Origin: Treponema sp.
Lineage (GTDB): Bacteria; Spirochaetota; Spirochaetia; Treponematales; Breznakiellaceae
Assembly (NCBI GenBank): GCA_031284105.1
Contig: JAITAN010000262.1
Span: 1 to 5,526 of the forward strand
Length of the DNA: 5,526 nt
Direction: 5' to 3'
The position numbers were made by a program, and so were the translations under genes. Numbering within the stretch: the first letter of the stretch is position 1; every line of letters starts with the position of its first letter. The notes below the pieces were generated by a model, which saw nothing but the letters and a program-made list of their open reading frames with translations, searched no databases and had not been told where the DNA came from. This document shows positions 1 to 5,176 of the stretch, piece by piece.

Positions 1-4
1 CCAC

Positions 5-30
5 GGGCCGGGGGGGTGGTGTGGGGTGGG
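5..30 (+). other. G-tract run, possible G-quadruplex
   Basis: Four G tracts (5-7, 10-16, 23-26, 28-30) are separated by loops of 2, 6 and 1 bases, which fits the usual G3+ N1-7 quadruplex pattern on the plus strand. Bases 31-55 after it hold nothing I recognise. Formation of a quadruplex is inference from pattern only. Confidence 0.35.
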
Positions 31-55
31 TAATTGGCCACACACTCCCCCACGC

Positions 56-154
56 CTTAGAGGGCGGGTTCCCTCCGGCTTAGAGGGCGGGTTCCCTCCG
101 GCTTAGAGGGCGGGTTCCCTCCGGCTTAGAGGGCGGGTTCCCTCCGGCTTAGAG
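56..154. repeat. Tandem 23-bp repeat, four copies plus 7 bases
   Basis: Four identical 23-bp units lie head to tail at 56-78, 79-101, 102-124 and 125-147, followed by a 7-base partial copy at 148-154. Each unit begins CTTAGAGGG and ends CCCTCCGG, so it contains a GAGGG/CCCTC inverted repeat able to form a small hairpin. On the minus strand each unit carries a TAA, and the open frame entering from 584 stops in this array. The unit length is not a multiple of three and no gene crosses the array, so a protein repeat is unlikely. The perfect identity suggests recent expansion, as in a variable-number minisatellite. Confidence 0.95.
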
Positions 155-196
155 CAACGCGGATTACATGAGGCGGCCGGATTGGGGGGTGGCGGA

Positions 197-214
197 AGCC
201 CCGCGAGCGGGGCT
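197..214. repeat. Perfect 8-bp GC-rich inverted repeat
   Basis: AGCCCCGC at 197-204 and GCGGGGCT at 207-214 are exact reverse complements separated by two bases. There is no T run on either side, so it does not read as an intrinsic terminator. It lies in GC-rich non-coding DNA 7 bp before a larger palindrome. Confidence 0.8.
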
Positions 215-220
215 GGAGAC

Positions 221-280
221 AGGGGGGCGCGACGGGTATGCCCCTATATGCGGACCGGGGCATGGAAACAGCGCCCCCCT
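221..280. repeat. Nested 60-bp palindrome
   Basis: An outer 10-bp stem (AGGGGGGCGC 221-230 with GCGCCCCCCT 271-280) encloses an inner 7-bp stem (ATGCCCC 238-244 with GGGGCAT 257-263). Both arms are perfect. The stems are separated by a symmetric 7/7 internal loop and capped by a 12-base loop. The symmetry suggests one extended hairpin in RNA or single-stranded DNA. No promoter, T tract or gene is associated with it, and it ends 25 bp before the IS5-type terminal repeat. Function unknown. Confidence 0.8.
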
Positions 281-305
281 TTATGAATAAACCTGCGCTT
301 CCCTC

Positions 306-563
306 GGGCGTGTTCAACCAAAGCAAAGAGATACAAATACAGGACGGAAAGATAAAAGCGGTAACCATGCGGTTAAGTTTGTCATAGCGGGCGCAAATCC
401 CTCGAAATCCTTTGAGCGGCCGCAAAAACCGCTCCGCCTCATTCCGCCCTTCATACGCGCCCATGTCATACGCCCACGAATGAACCCGCTTTTCTTTCGG
501 CGATGCTGCCGGATTAAACCCCAACTCCCTTGCCATAAGCCGAGTCCGCCCGTCTAGTACCGC
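306..563 (-). mobile_element. IS5-family element, 3' end fragment
   Basis: The terminal inverted repeat is GGGCGTGTTCAACCAAAGCA at 306-325. It shares the first 11 bases, and 16 of 20 overall, with the end of the element starting at 5323. The transposase remnant runs right up to this repeat, as expected for the 3' end of such an element. The other end is lost: transposase similarity fades near 563, followed by AT-rich DNA. The base preceding the terminal repeat is C (CTCG flank), whereas the element at 5323 sits in CTAG, so no intact target duplication survives here. Confidence 0.8.
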
Positions 564-618
564 CGTTGAACTCATATTGAGCAAAAATACTAATAAAAAT
601 TCTATTCACGGCTAGTTT

Positions 619-646
619 TTTACAGACCGTTTCAGTATTTTATATA
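619..646 (+). promoter_or_regulatory. Putative sigma-70 promoter of the MATE gene
   Basis: TTTACA at 619-624 matches the -35 consensus at five of six positions, and TATATA at 641-646 serves as -10 after a 16-bp spacer. Transcription would start near 652-655, a few bases past the ATG at 649. This argues for translation from the ATG at 682. Assignment is by consensus match only. Confidence 0.5.
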
Positions 647-671
647 CCATGAAAAATTCGGACAAAGGAAA

Positions 672-678
672 AGAGGAA
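672..678 (+). promoter_or_regulatory. Ribosome binding site deciding the MATE start
   Basis: AGAGGAA lies just upstream of the ATG at 682, with five bases between AGAGG and the start. The in-frame ATG at 649 has no comparable purine tract before it. This favours 682 as the start. Confidence 0.65.
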
Positions 679-681
679 AAG

Positions 682-2085
682 ATGACGCAGACGCAAGCCG
701 CCGATAGACTCGGAACGGAACCGGTCGGTACATTATTACTACAGTTTTCCATACCCGCCATTGTAGGTATGATGGTAAACGCGCTTTACAACGTGGTTGA
801 CCGTATCTTTGTGGGGCGGGGAGTTGATGAGGTGGCGCTCGGCGGGCTTTCCCTCGTCTTGCCGCTTATGACCATATTCATGGCATTCGCCATGCTTTTC
901 GGTATCGGCGCGGCAAATATGATCTCCATGCGGCTTGGACAGGGGAGAAAGGATGAGGCGGAAAACGCCCTGAACCACTGTTTTTGGCTTCTTTCCGGTA
1001 TAGGCGTCGTCGTCATGGTCATAGGGCTTATCTTTATAGAACCCATCCTCTCCGTGCTTGGCGCGCAGGAAGGAAGTACCGCTCTCGGTTATGCACGAGA
1101 GTATTTACGCATCATCCTGTACGGCGCGGTCTTTTCGATGCTGGGTTTCGGCTTTTCGCACTGCACTCGTGCGCAAGGCTTCCCGACCATCACCATGATA
1201 GGCATGTTCATAGGCGCGGGACTCAACATGATCCTCGATCCGATCTTCATTTTCGGTTTCAAATGGGGGGTTGAAGGCGCCGCATGGGCAACAATCATCT
1301 CCCAGCTTGCTTCTACAATGTGGATACTATCGTTCAATTTCAGCAGAAAAGCCGTCATCAAGCTGAAATTTACGACTTTTAACCCCTCTTTCGCAATAGT
1401 GCGGGAGATAATGGCGTTCGGCTCCGCTCAATTTTTTCTGCAATTTATCATGTCGGGCGTACAACTGCTCTACAACGCAAGTATGGGCTGGTACGGCGCG
1501 GCCGCGCTTGGAGTGGCCAACGGAGGGGATATCGCCCTGTCCGGTATGAATATCGCCGGTTCCATCAGTATGATGATCCTCATGCCCATATTTGGTATCA
1601 ATCAGGGCGTTCAACCCATACTCGGTTATAATTACGGGGCAAAAAAATACCGCCGCGTACTCCGCGCGTACGTACTTGCGGTCATTGCGGCAACCGCCAT
1701 CTGCGTGGTCGGCTTTATTCTGACGCAAGGCTTTCCCCGCCAACTCATCAGTCTGTTCACGCCGGATGGAAGCGATGCCTTGTTCAAGTTCGCCCCTTGG
1801 GCAATGCGCGTTATGACCGCTATGCTCCTTGTGAATGGTTTCCAAATCGTGTCTTCCAATCTCTTTGTGGTAACCGGACGTCCCAAAGTATCAATTCTGC
1901 TCTCTACGCTCCGCCAGTGCATAGCCCTTATCCCCTGTATGCTCATTTTCGGCGCAATTTGGGGCTTGTGGGGCGTGGCCGCGGCAGGACCTGTGGCGGA
2001 CGGCTTTGCATGTATCGTAACCGTCATCTTTATCGCCGCCGAGTTAAAGAAATTAAAGGCGGCGGATACGGAATGTAACGCTTGA
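682..2085 (+). CDS. MATE-family multidrug/cation efflux transporter
   Basis: This is a polytopic inner-membrane antiporter of the MATE family (DinF/MepA-like branch). Such proteins export organic cations or other small molecules using a sodium or proton gradient; the substrate cannot be told from sequence. The protein has 467 residues, normal for the family, with about 12 hydrophobic segments in two halves. Landmarks are SIPAIVGMMVNALYNVV near residue 23 followed by DRIFVGR, whose Asp40 probably matches the conserved acid of the first helix; GLNMILDPIFIFGFKWGVEG near 180; and GINQGVQPILGYNYGAKKYR near 305, the family motif of the second half. The tail is short and charged. The frame is open from an ATG at 649, but the Shine-Dalgarno sequence and promoter position favour 682. 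The gene is monocistronic and converges on the carboxypeptidase gene with a 51-bp gap. Confidence 0.92.
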   Translation: MTQTQAADRLGTEPVGTLLLQFSIPAIVGMMVNALYNVVDRIFVGRGVDEVALGGLSLVLPLMTIFMAFAMLFGIGAANMISMRLGQGRKDEAENALNHCFWLLSGIGVVVMVIGLIFIEPILSVLGAQEGSTALGYAREYLRIILYGAVFSMLGFGFSHCTRAQGFPTITMIGMFIGAGLNMILDPIFIFGFKWGVEGAAWATIISQLASTMWILSFNFSRKAVIKLKFTTFNPSFAIVREIMAFGSAQFFLQFIMSGVQLLYNASMGWYGAAALGVANGGDIALSGMNIAGSISMMILMPIFGINQGVQPILGYNYGAKKYRRVLRAYVLAVIAATAICVVGFILTQGFPRQLISLFTPDGSDALFKFAPWAMRVMTAMLLVNGFQIVSSNLFVVTGRPKVSILLSTLRQCIALIPCMLIFGAIWGLWGVAAAGPVADGFACIVTVIFIAAELKKLKAADTECNA

Positions 2086-2136
2086 AAATCTCATGCGGAT
2101 CGTATAGGGTGGAAAAGACGGAATCGGGTGCGCCCG

Positions 2137-3027
2137 CTACTTGGGCGGCTGCTTTTCCCACTCATGCAGGAATTGCAGTGCATACTGCTGAATGCCGTTG
2201 AAATACGCGTCTATAAAGTGCGACAAGGCGGTACCCACATACCGGTAATGCCAGCTTTCCCAGCGGTAGCCCGTAACAGCCTCATACCCATCCGGGAAAG
2301 ACAGGGACCAGCCGAAACCGCTTGCATTTTCGAGCAGCCATTTGCCGGCTTTGGTTTCCGCAAACGTATCGTCTATGGAACCGAAATCCACCGCTAAACC
2401 GGTCTGGTGCTGGCTGTACCCCGGGCGCGCCGATTCTCGGTCCGCGGCTTCCGTTCCCATTTCCTGCACATTTCGGTTGTACACCGTTACCTGGTAGTCG
2501 TATGAACGGTAGCTTGACGAGGCAAGGAGTGTAACGCCGTCTGTTTTTGCGGCTTTTGCCATTTCTTCAAGGCTTGTCTCCACAAAACTGCGGAGCCGAA
2601 GATCGCCTCTTCCGATACGATACGTCTTGCCTTCGATAAGGGAAACGAGATCGCTCGGCTCATAGCCTTGGGGAAGCGGGCGCCGTTTATCCACCAGAAA
2701 ATGGAGATACGGGTCGCCTTCAAGCGCCATGCCGAGTTCATCGATAAACCGGGAACCGGAACGTACCGTCTCTCTAATATTCACGGCAATGTCATCAGGA
2801 ATACCTGCTTTTTGTAATGCCAGCTCTACTCTGATCAGCGTCTCATCCGTCTCATTCACCGGTAGCTCCTGTTTCCCGGAGCCGCTCTGAACGTTCCCGT
2901 CATTGACGTTTTTGTCGTCCATTTTTTGTGAAGACTTCGCTTTTATACACGAAAATAAAGCTAAAAGACAAAAGATTAATGCGGTTTTCTTAAACAATTT
3001 CGCCGCGTTTTTTTTTGAACGCCTCAT
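2137..3027 (-). CDS. VanY-family D-alanyl-D-alanine carboxypeptidase lipoprotein
   Basis: This is a peptidase of family M15B, a zinc enzyme that removes the terminal D-Ala from peptidoglycan stem peptides and so acts in the periplasm. The 296 residues begin with a basic stretch (MRRSKKNAAKLFKK), a hydrophobic core and a lipobox LFSC with Cys27 as the likely lipidated residue; serine before the cysteine is tolerated in spirochaetes. A polar linker rich in Ser, Asn and Gly follows to about 60. The catalytic domain spans roughly 145-275: SSYRSYDYQ at 171-179, SQHQTGLAVD at 205-214 giving zinc ligands His207 and Asp214, and WESWHYRY at 256-263 giving catalytic Glu257 and zinc ligand His260. All key residues are present. 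The start lies 38 nt inside rnc with no clear Shine-Dalgarno sequence, so translation is probably coupled to rnc. It is the last gene of the operon. A vancomycin-resistance role is not implied: no vanR, vanS, vanH, vanA or vanX is near. Confidence 0.92.
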   Translation of the reverse strand: MRRSKKNAAKLFKKTALIFCLLALFSCIKAKSSQKMDDKNVNDGNVQSGSGKQELPVNETDETLIRVELALQKAGIPDDIAVNIRETVRSGSRFIDELGMALEGDPYLHFLVDKRRPLPQGYEPSDLVSLIEGKTYRIGRGDLRLRSFVETSLEEMAKAAKTDGVTLLASSSYRSYDYQVTVYNRNVQEMGTEAADRESARPGYSQHQTGLAVDFGSIDDTFAETKAGKWLLENASGFGWSLSFPDGYEAVTGYRWESWHYRYVGTALSHFIDAYFNGIQQYALQFLHEWEKQPPK

Positions 3028-3700
3028 ATGCTATTTTAGCCGCATCCTGTTCCGCGGCTTTTTTATTTTTACCCATACAAGGACCAAAAAACTGCACGCC
3101 AACCGCCACTTTTACCCAGAACGTCCGGTCGTGATCCGGTCCCGAAGATTTCACCAGCTTGTAAACCGGACACGTTTTGAATTCTCGCTGACAGAATTCC
3201 TGCAAAAGGCTTTTATAATTCAAGTAACGCCGTTTGTCAACCACGTTATCGATTTCCTTGGTGATGTACCGACTCACAAAGGCAAAGGCTTGGGTATATC
3301 CACAGTCGAGATAGACCGCGCCGAAAAGGGCTTCGAGGGCGTCCGCCAAAATAGCGCTTTTGTTTCTGCCGCCCGTACTTTCTTCACCTCGTCCCAAAAG
3401 AAGCATGGTATCGAGCTGTAATTCACGCGCTATGCCGGAAAGGACCACATCAGACACCACAACGGCTTTTATCTTGGTAAGTTCACCTTCCGGTTTTTCC
3501 GCAAAACGTTTGTATAAAAGAGCAGAGGTAACAAGCCCCAGAATGGCATCGCCCAAAAATTCCATGCGCTCATTATTATAATGAGGGCGCGCTTCATTAG
3601 ACACAGAACAATGCGTCAGAGCGAGGTTGAGTAATGCGATATGTTTGAATTTTACGGAAATAGTTTTTTGAAAAGAGAGCAGCCTTTTTTTTCTTTCCAT
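2990..3700 (-). CDS. rnc: Ribonuclease III
   Basis: RNase III cuts double-stranded RNA in the cytoplasm, notably in rRNA precursor processing. From the ATG at 3700 the protein has 236 residues, close to the 226 of E. coli. The signature NNERMEFLGD is at 42-51. Glu44, Glu47, Asp51, Asp120 and Glu123 match E. coli Glu38, Glu41, Asp45, Asp114 and Glu117 with a constant offset of six, so the active site is complete. A double-stranded RNA-binding domain covers about 161-230, ending in the usual AAEQDAAKIAYEAF helix. The frame is open upstream to an ATG at 3847, two bases after the acpP stop; that would add 49 residues with no resemblance to the family. I prefer 3700 because the family fold begins there, but neither ATG has a Shine-Dalgarno sequence at normal distance. 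The 3' end overlaps the carboxypeptidase gene by 38 nt. Confidence 0.95.
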   Translation of the reverse strand: MERKKRLLSFQKTISVKFKHIALLNLALTHCSVSNEARPHYNNERMEFLGDAILGLVTSALLYKRFAEKPEGELTKIKAVVVSDVVLSGIARELQLDTMLLLGRGEESTGGRNKSAILADALEALFGAVYLDCGYTQAFAFVSRYITKEIDNVVDKRRYLNYKSLLQEFCQREFKTCPVYKLVKSSGPDHDRTFWVKVAVGVQFFGPCMGKNKKAAEQDAAKIAYEAFKKKRGEIV

Positions 3701-3738
3701 ACCAATTGCCGGAAGTCCGGCAAGAGAATCCCCCTCAT
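3701..3738 (-). promoter_or_regulatory. Hairpin between a Shine-Dalgarno sequence and the rnc start
   Basis: On the minus strand GAGGGGG (3736-3730) resembles a Shine-Dalgarno sequence but lies 29 nt from the ATG at 3700. Between them is a perfect 8-bp inverted repeat, TTGCCGGA (3723-3716) and TCCGGCAA (3713-3706), with two central bases. If the hairpin folds, the spacing falls to about 11 nt. A leader hairpin that brings the two elements together is known for phage T4 gene 38; its action here is inference. Confidence 0.4.
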
Positions 3739-3849
3739 GTCTATTATCAACGGATATACCGCGACCTCCCTTTACATCACATACGGATATACCCGCAGAC
3801 TTTATTAATGGCGGATCCGTAATTTTAGCAATCTTAAAAAAACGCATGT

Positions 3850-4086
3850 TTATTTTTGCTGGGATTTTATATAATCGTAAGCATCTTTGACCGTCTCAAA
3901 CTCATTCGCCTTTTCATCCGGAATCTCAATACCCATTGTTTCCTCAATGGCATATACCAATTCGTACGTATCAAGACTATCCGCACCGAGATCCTGCCGG
4001 AAAGAAGCCTCCATAGTGATCTTCTCTTCATCAACATCCAACTTATCGGCGATAAGTTTCTTCATTTTCTCAAATAAATCGTCCAT
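3850..4086 (-). CDS. acpP: Acyl carrier protein
   Basis: This small acidic cytoplasmic protein carries growing acyl chains during type II fatty acid synthesis. The 78 residues are normal length. The phosphopantetheine site is in GADSLDTYELVYAIEE, with Ser37 of the DSL motif as the attachment point; the holo form needs an AcpS-type transferase not in this window. Helix II continues as ELVYAIEETMGIEIPDEKANE, typical of bacterial ACP, and the pI is clearly acidic. The start is supported by a strong AAGGAGAA five bases upstream. It lies 10 nt downstream of rpmF, whose stop codon is part of that Shine-Dalgarno sequence, and 2 nt upstream of the extended rnc frame. The plsX, fabD, fabG, fabH and fabF genes that often accompany acpP are absent from this window. 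Confidence 0.98.
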   Translation of the reverse strand: MDDLFEKMKKLIADKLDVDEEKITMEASFRQDLGADSLDTYELVYAIEETMGIEIPDEKANEFETVKDAYDYIKSQQK

Positions 4087-4090
4087 AATT

Positions 4091-4099
4091 TTCTCCTTA
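4091..4099 (-). promoter_or_regulatory. acpP ribosome binding site overlapping the rpmF stop
   Basis: On the minus strand TAAGGAGAA holds both the TAA that ends rpmF and a near-perfect Shine-Dalgarno sequence for acpP, five bases before its ATG. A ribosome finishing L32 therefore sits over the acpP start region, so the two are likely translationally coupled. Confidence 0.85.
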
Positions 4100-4285
4100 T
4101 ACCTTTGAATTCGGTATGATTACCTGTTTTCCGCGGTAAAAACCACACTTCGGACAAACGCGATGTAGTTTAACCAAATTTCCACAGGTTCCACATTCAA
4201 CCAAATTTGGGCTATCTAATTTCATATTAATTGACTGACGTCGCCTTGTCCTTGCTTTTGACGTCTTAAATCTAGGAACTGCCAT
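4097..4285 (-). CDS. rpmF: Large ribosomal subunit protein bL32
   Basis: bL32 is a small basic protein of the 50S subunit. The 62 residues start with the family's MAVPRFKTSKARTRRRQSI block, which threads into 23S rRNA. A four-cysteine zinc ribbon follows, with Cys31 and Cys34 in CGTC and Cys44 and Cys47 in CPKC, so this is the zinc-binding (C+) form; some bacteria carry a cysteine-free form for zinc starvation, not seen here. The tail is GKQVIIPNSKV. The start is supported by AGAGAGG (4297-4291) five bases upstream. It is the first gene of the operon. In many bacteria a DUF177 (yceD) gene lies just before rpmF; here that position holds a promoter, a long leader and insertion-sequence debris. 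Confidence 0.98.
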   Translation of the reverse strand: MAVPRFKTSKARTRRRQSINMKLDSPNLVECGTCGNLVKLHRVCPKCGFYRGKQVIIPNSKV

Positions 4286-4450
4286 GTAAGCCTCTCTTTA
4301 TATGTAGATCAATATTTTTGAACCTTCCCAAAATTCGATGGGCAAAGCCCATCCCAAAAATGCACTTTGGAAAAGATCAAAATCTTCGAAAACGGTGTTT
4401 CCACCGGTATCCAATCGAGTGATTCCAGGTTATCCAATGGGAACATCTTC
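4286..4450 (-). promoter_or_regulatory. Structured 5' leader of the rpmF operon
   Basis: The predicted transcript has about 165 nt before rpmF. In transcript order it contains CGGTG/CACCG around a GAAA loop (4406-4393, then TTTT), AAGAT/ATCTT (4386-4373), CCAAA/TTTGG (4370-4354) and GATGGGC/GCCCATC with a TTT loop (4353-4337). Four perfect hairpins thus tile 70 nt almost end to end. Earlier in the leader ATTGGATA occurs twice, 23 bp apart (4438-4431 and 4415-4408). I match this to no known riboswitch or ribosomal-protein leader. Regulation is inference; the individual stems are short. Confidence 0.45.
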
Positions 4451-4456
4451 TTTAAT

Positions 4457-4485
4457 ATAATAATACAAAATATGATTTGTGTCAA
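4457..4485 (-). promoter_or_regulatory. Sigma-70 promoter of the rpmF-acpP-rnc operon
   Basis: On the minus strand TTGACA (4485-4480) is a perfect -35 box and TATTAT (4462-4457) a five-of-six -10 box, separated by an optimal 17 bp. Transcription should start near 4450. The AT-rich spacer and near-consensus boxes suggest strong, growth-linked expression, fitting a ribosomal protein and ACP. Bases 4486-4626 upstream hold no gene that I recognise. Confidence 0.85.
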
Positions 4486-4626
4486 GCGGCTACCTGAAAA
4501 GTTGAAAAGGTAAACCTTCGGGATATAAGCATCTCAATATCAGCCGTCGCTTTACTGTCAGAACCGATTGGTTTTGACGCTGTTCTATATTAAAAAGCGG
4601 AGATGAACCAGAAAGTATGAAGGCGT

Positions 4627-5165
4627 TCAAAAAACCATAATTGATGTAAAAAATGTCATATCAAAGGCTCTCCAGTGGTTAAATACCTTCTTGAAAAACA
4701 ACAAGCTCTCCGAAAAACACGCCGTATCCTAGCCTTATCCGGCGGTTATTCCACGCTATATCCCCATCGCGAGCATTTTCCCTACCTCATGCTTCACATC
4801 CCCAGAAACCGCCAAGAAGCTGGTCCCAAGCATCCGCTGCACCATAGCTTATCCCCTTCTGTTGCAACGCTTTCTTCAACTTCCTTGCCATTTTCAGGTC
4901 TCATTTCCCCCATTTCCCTGCTTTCCCGGTGATACGCGCATAGATAACCATACTTTATTTTCTTTTCTCCCTCATGCGTTCAGAACTCGTCTATCTCAAC
5001 GCAATCATAACGATTTCGCTTCGATTTTATCTGATAGCCGGTGGATTTGAATACCGTTAAGGCTTTGGTGATGCCGATTCTCGGTACGCCGCCAATATCC
5101 CTTATGCCCATTCATCAGACTGTAGAACGTTGTCTAATACCGTTCATAAATCCGCCGATTTTTCA
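4627..5165 (-). pseudogene. IS1-family transposase, decayed
   Basis: No single frame is open, but successive minus-strand frames read in order as an IS1-family (DDE) transposase. From 5111, MGIRDIGG starts a helix-turn-helix-like stretch, and VEIDEF follows with the first catalytic Asp, ended by TGA at 4982-4980 where relatives have Trp. After a shift come GK-stop-DLKMARKLKK (TGA at 4903-4901, where Arg is expected) and QQKGISYGAADAWDQLL with the second Asp. A third frame gives GDVKHEVGKMLAMGI, then TAG at 4758-4756 about where the catalytic Glu should be. Further shifts give NNRRIR, FRRACCFSRR and NHWRAFDMTFF, ending at TGA 4629-4627. That is at least four frameshifts and three nonsense changes. 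The N-terminal zinc-finger part is not found upstream, so the copy is also 5'-truncated; 5112-5165 is only weakly assignable. The family call rests on recalled motifs. Confidence 0.8.
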
Positions 5166-5176
5166 AAACTATTACT

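Larger units (their letters stand above)
126..584 (-). pseudogene. IS5-family transposase, C-terminal remnant
   Basis: Only the middle of this open frame (nucleotides about 306-563) resembles a known protein. It is the C-terminal end of an IS5-family DDE transposase, with the family's hallmark R-N-E-x-E-R-F (here RNEAERF), then LKGFRGICARYDKL and a hydrophobic tail; the first Glu of the hallmark is the expected third catalytic acid. The N-terminal two thirds, including the helix-turn-helix and both catalytic Asp residues, are missing, so no active enzyme can be made. Residues 1-7 come from DNA outside the element. After the terminal codons Leu-Asn-Thr-Pro the frame runs about 180 bp into flanking DNA and stops in the tandem repeat. 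A related transposase begins at 5372 on the other strand. The family call is from motif recall; the subgroup is unsure. Confidence 0.85.

Noticed and set aside
56..154. CRISPR-like array
   Set aside because: The copies abut with no spacers between them and no cas gene is in the window; it is a plain tandem repeat.
197..280. Integron attC site, since treponemes can carry integrons
   Set aside because: The palindromes lack the RYYYAAC and GTRRRRY-type core ends, and no integrase or cassette gene is visible.
1327..1845. Minus-strand frame of 172 codons
   Set aside because: It is entirely antisense to the MATE gene, whose family motifs are in the plus strand.
2126..2157. Intrinsic terminator between the convergent MATE and carboxypeptidase genes
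   Set aside because: A CGCCC/GGGCG stem (2131-2135/2143-2147) is followed only by GCTGCTTTT, so stem and T run are both weak; not enough to call.
2137..3027. Vancomycin-resistance vanY
   Set aside because: The enzyme family fits, but no other van genes are present and the gene sits in a housekeeping operon; a general peptidoglycan carboxypeptidase is the simpler call.
2903..3421. Plus-strand frame of 172 codons
   Set aside because: It lies antisense across rnc and the start of the carboxypeptidase gene, both secure; its sequence resembles no family I know.
4675..4932. Plus-strand frame of 85 codons
   Set aside because: It is antisense to the decayed IS1 transposase, has no good ribosome site and a low-complexity Ser/Leu/Pro tail; the minus-strand reading explains the DNA better.
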